Source of the DNA: Lancefieldella rimae ATCC 49626
Lineage (GTDB): Bacteria > Actinomycetota > Coriobacteriia > Coriobacteriales > Atopobiaceae
Direction: 5' to 3'
DNA length: 64,000 nucleotides
Assembly (NCBI RefSeq): GCF_000174015.1
Contig: NZ_ACFE01000004.1
Location: forward strand, 1 to 64,000
The notes beneath the pieces were generated by a model that saw nothing but the letters and a program-made list of their open reading frames with translations, was not told the DNA's origin and searched no databases. Positions 62,335 to 64,000 of this stretch are shown here, in pieces (the stretch's first letter is position 1; every line of letters begins with the position of its first letter). A program made the translations under genes and the position numbers.

Positions 62335-64000
62335 TTACTTCTTAGTTTTTGGCTTGCTATAGTACGAGTCTTCCATGGGAAGTTTGGTGCGCATAACGTG
62401 ATCCAAAGCGTAATAGGCATTTGCAACGGCGGGAGCTGTTGGAATCGTTGCAATCTCACCGATACCCTTACCTCCATAAGCAACCGGAAGCAGGTGTTCC
62501 TTCTCGACATAGATTGCCTCAATATGAGGGATATCAGGAGCATGGAAGAGCCCCAGTGTGGCATACCTTGATTTCGGAACACAATCCTGGAGCTTAAAGT
62601 TTTCCGTAGTTGCATAGCCAAGAGACATCAAGACGCCGCCTTCAATTTGCCCTTGGATCGCAATGGGATTGATGACCTTGCCCGAATCATGGGCGGCATA
62701 TACATCGGTAACTTTACCCTCATCATCAAGCACTACGCATGTAGTGGCAAAGGCATAGCAGATATGGCTCTTTGGATTGGGCTTATCGGCACCGAGCTTA
62801 TCGGTTGGTTCGAAGTATACGTACCGGAATTCATGACCCTCGAGCTTCTGAAGACCAGCAACGGGGTCTTTTGGATGGACGCCTCCACCCGCGATCAGCG
62901 CCTTTCCGTCTGCATATCCCACGCCTTCATAGGGACGGCCGTCGGAATAGACGATGGTCTTGCCATCACCGTTTGCCTCAACGGGCTCAGGCGATACTTC
63001 CTTGCCGGCTTCAAGATCCAAGATAGCATCGCGCAGCAGGAACGCTACGCCACGGACGGCCTCACCGGTAACCACCGTCTGACGAGAACCGGAAGTAGTA
63101 CCTGAGTCAGGCGCATTTTCTGTTGAGCATTCGCCGTTGACGATAACTGATTTGGGAAGCCCCGTTGCTTCTGCCACGTCTTGCAAAAAGACCGTATTGC
63201 AGCCCTGACCGATATCAGAGGTAGCAGAATAGACGACAACCTTGCCGTTTTCAATACGGATGTTTGCGCGTCCCGCATCAGGAAGTCCAACGCCAACGCC
63301 CGAGTTTTTCATGGCGCATGCAAGACCGGCATGATCTTTATGTGCCTCATATACATCTTTAACCGCTAAAAGTGTTTCTTTGAGAGCAGTGGATTGATCG
63401 CAGATTTGACCATTGGGAAGCACGTCTCCAGGAGCAACCGCATTTCTCCAGCGCATCTCCCATGGACTTATACCAACCTTCTCGGCGAGAAGGTCTATGA
63501 GCTCTTCAAGGGCAAACTCAGTTTGACAAACGCCAAAGCCGCGGAATGCACCCGCCGGCGGATTGTTGGTGTAATAGCCAAAACCACGGATGTTGGTATT
63601 TTGATACTTATAAGGACCGACCGCATGCGTACAAGCACGTTCAAGAACCGGGCCACAAAGCGACGCATACGCACCGGTATCAAAGTTGACCTCACAGTCA
63701 AGACCCGTTAAATGACCTTCTGCGTCGCAACCAAGGGTAAAATCAGCCTCCATGGCATGACGTTTTGGATGGAAAGCCAAAGACTCGTTGCGCGTAAACT
63801 TACATTTGACGGTTCGCTGATATTTGTATGCGGCAAGTGCGGAAATATGCTGGACGGTAACGTCTTCCTTACCGCCAAAACCACCACCTACCAGCATGGT
63901 TTCAACTACCACACGATCAGGCGTCTCATCCCATCCAAACATGTGCGCGACTTCTTTGCGCGTATCATAGGCACCCTGATCGGTGGAGAGGATCTTGACA
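62335..64000 (-). CDS. selenium-dependent molybdenum hydroxylase (xanthine dehydrogenase type), C-terminal part
   Basis: About 555 residues are visible; the N-terminal part is outside the window. Molybdenum-pterin motifs are VGGGFGGKED, PAGAFRGFGVCQTEFALEE, SATSDIGQGCNTVFLQDVAEATG and the glutamate in GKGIGEIATIP. The sequence fits the single-chain selenium-dependent hydroxylase family, usually ~850 residues with an N-terminal [2Fe-2S] domain. The label for selenium dependence rests on family resemblance and on the complete maturation set at 24.8-30.7 kb. It is distinct from XdhA (55029-57371). Probable substrate: a purine, possibly urate or xanthine. Confidence 0.85.
   Translation of the reverse strand, partial: VKILSTDQGAYDTRKEVAHMFGWDETPDRVVVETMLVGGGFGGKEDVTVQHISALAAYKYQRTVKCKFTRNESLAFHPKRHAMEADFTLGCDAEGHLTGLDCEVNFDTGAYASLCGPVLERACTHAVGPYKYQNTNIRGFGYYTNNPPAGAFRGFGVCQTEFALEELIDLLAEKVGISPWEMRWRNAVAPGDVLPNGQICDQSTALKETLLAVKDVYEAHKDHAGLACAMKNSGVGVGLPDAGRANIRIENGKVVVYSATSDIGQGCNTVFLQDVAEATGLPKSVIVNGECSTENAPDSGTTSGSRQTVVTGEAVRGVAFLLRDAILDLEAGKEVSPEPVEANGDGKTIVYSDGRPYEGVGYADGKALIAGGGVHPKDPVAGLQKLEGHEFRYVYFEPTDKLGADKPNPKSHICYAFATTCVVLDDEGKVTDVYAAHDSGKVINPIAIQGQIEGGVLMSLGYATTENFKLQDCVPKSRYATLGLFHAPDIPHIEAIYVEKEHLLPVAYGGKGIGEIATIPTAPAVANAYYALDHVMRTKLPMEDSYYSKPKTKK

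Overview
The window looks like the chromosome of a host-associated anaerobic actinobacterium, most likely a Coriobacteriia member (Atopobiaceae-like). This is an inference from mid-range GC, a DtxR/IdeR-type iron box, an LPXTG-type pilin-like adhesin, Tat-like lipoprotein signals, a fused PurL/PurQ and the anaerobic selenium-molybdenum purine genes. No rRNA, tRNA, CRISPR array, prophage or intact insertion sequence was seen.

Layout. 1-1715: N-terminal part of a Cna-B/SpaA-type surface adhesin on the minus strand, with an apparent 1-nt frameshift. 2.2-5.6 kb: FMN riboswitch followed by a riboflavin ECF transporter (RibU, a double-ATPase EcfA and EcfT). 5.6-8.15 kb: ABC-2 exporter of three genes. 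8.36-12.2 kb: purL. 12.2-14.4 kb: repeat array, small HTH regulator, rhodanese and a MerR/TipAS regulator with a visible MerR-type promoter. 14.6-18.3 kb: heterodimeric ABC pair behind a DtxR-like iron box. 18.5-24.6 kb: molybdate uptake and molybdopterin synthesis (modABC, moaA, moaC, MOSC, MoeA-like, mogA). 24.8-30.7 kb: the selenium-dependent molybdenum hydroxylase maturation set (XdhC family, selD, yqeB, DUF3343, cysteine desulfurase, yedF, yqeC). 30.7-35.3 kb: PadR/DUF1700 pair, small membrane or secreted proteins and an acetyltransferase. 35.3-37.6 kb: AT-rich decayed patch with a TnpW-like remnant, a methyltransferase broken by a stop codon, a 375-bp element with terminal inverted repeats, and two kinds of palindromic repeat.

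37.6-64 kb is a purine catabolic island: ridA, GNAT, hydA, mocA, ygeW, ygeY, ygeX, a purine/urate permease, adenine deaminase, two AzgA-type permeases flanking guanine deaminase, a three-subunit xanthine dehydrogenase (xdhABC), a BMP-type nucleoside ABC importer, and the C-terminal part of a single-chain selenium-dependent molybdenum hydroxylase that runs off the window.

How the parts fit: purines and nucleosides enter through the NCS2/AzgA permeases and the BMP ABC system. Adenine and guanine are deaminated by Ade and GuaD. The resulting oxopurines are handled by two molybdenum hydroxylases. Ring opening and nitrogen recovery would use HydA, YgeX, YgeY and YgeW, with RidA possibly clearing reactive imine or enamine intermediates. 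The enzymes need molybdopterin cytosine dinucleotide (mod, moa and mogA genes, mocA) and a labile selenium atom (selD, yedF, desulfurase, yqeB, yqeC, XdhC), so the three sub-regions form one functional unit. ssnA and ygfK, usual partners of this cluster, are not in the window.

The strongest unexplained signal is the octamer GGCGAGAA (usually GGCGAGAAG). I count about 32 copies over both strands by eye, against about two expected by chance. They are dense between 2.5 and 31 kb and sparse in the purine island.
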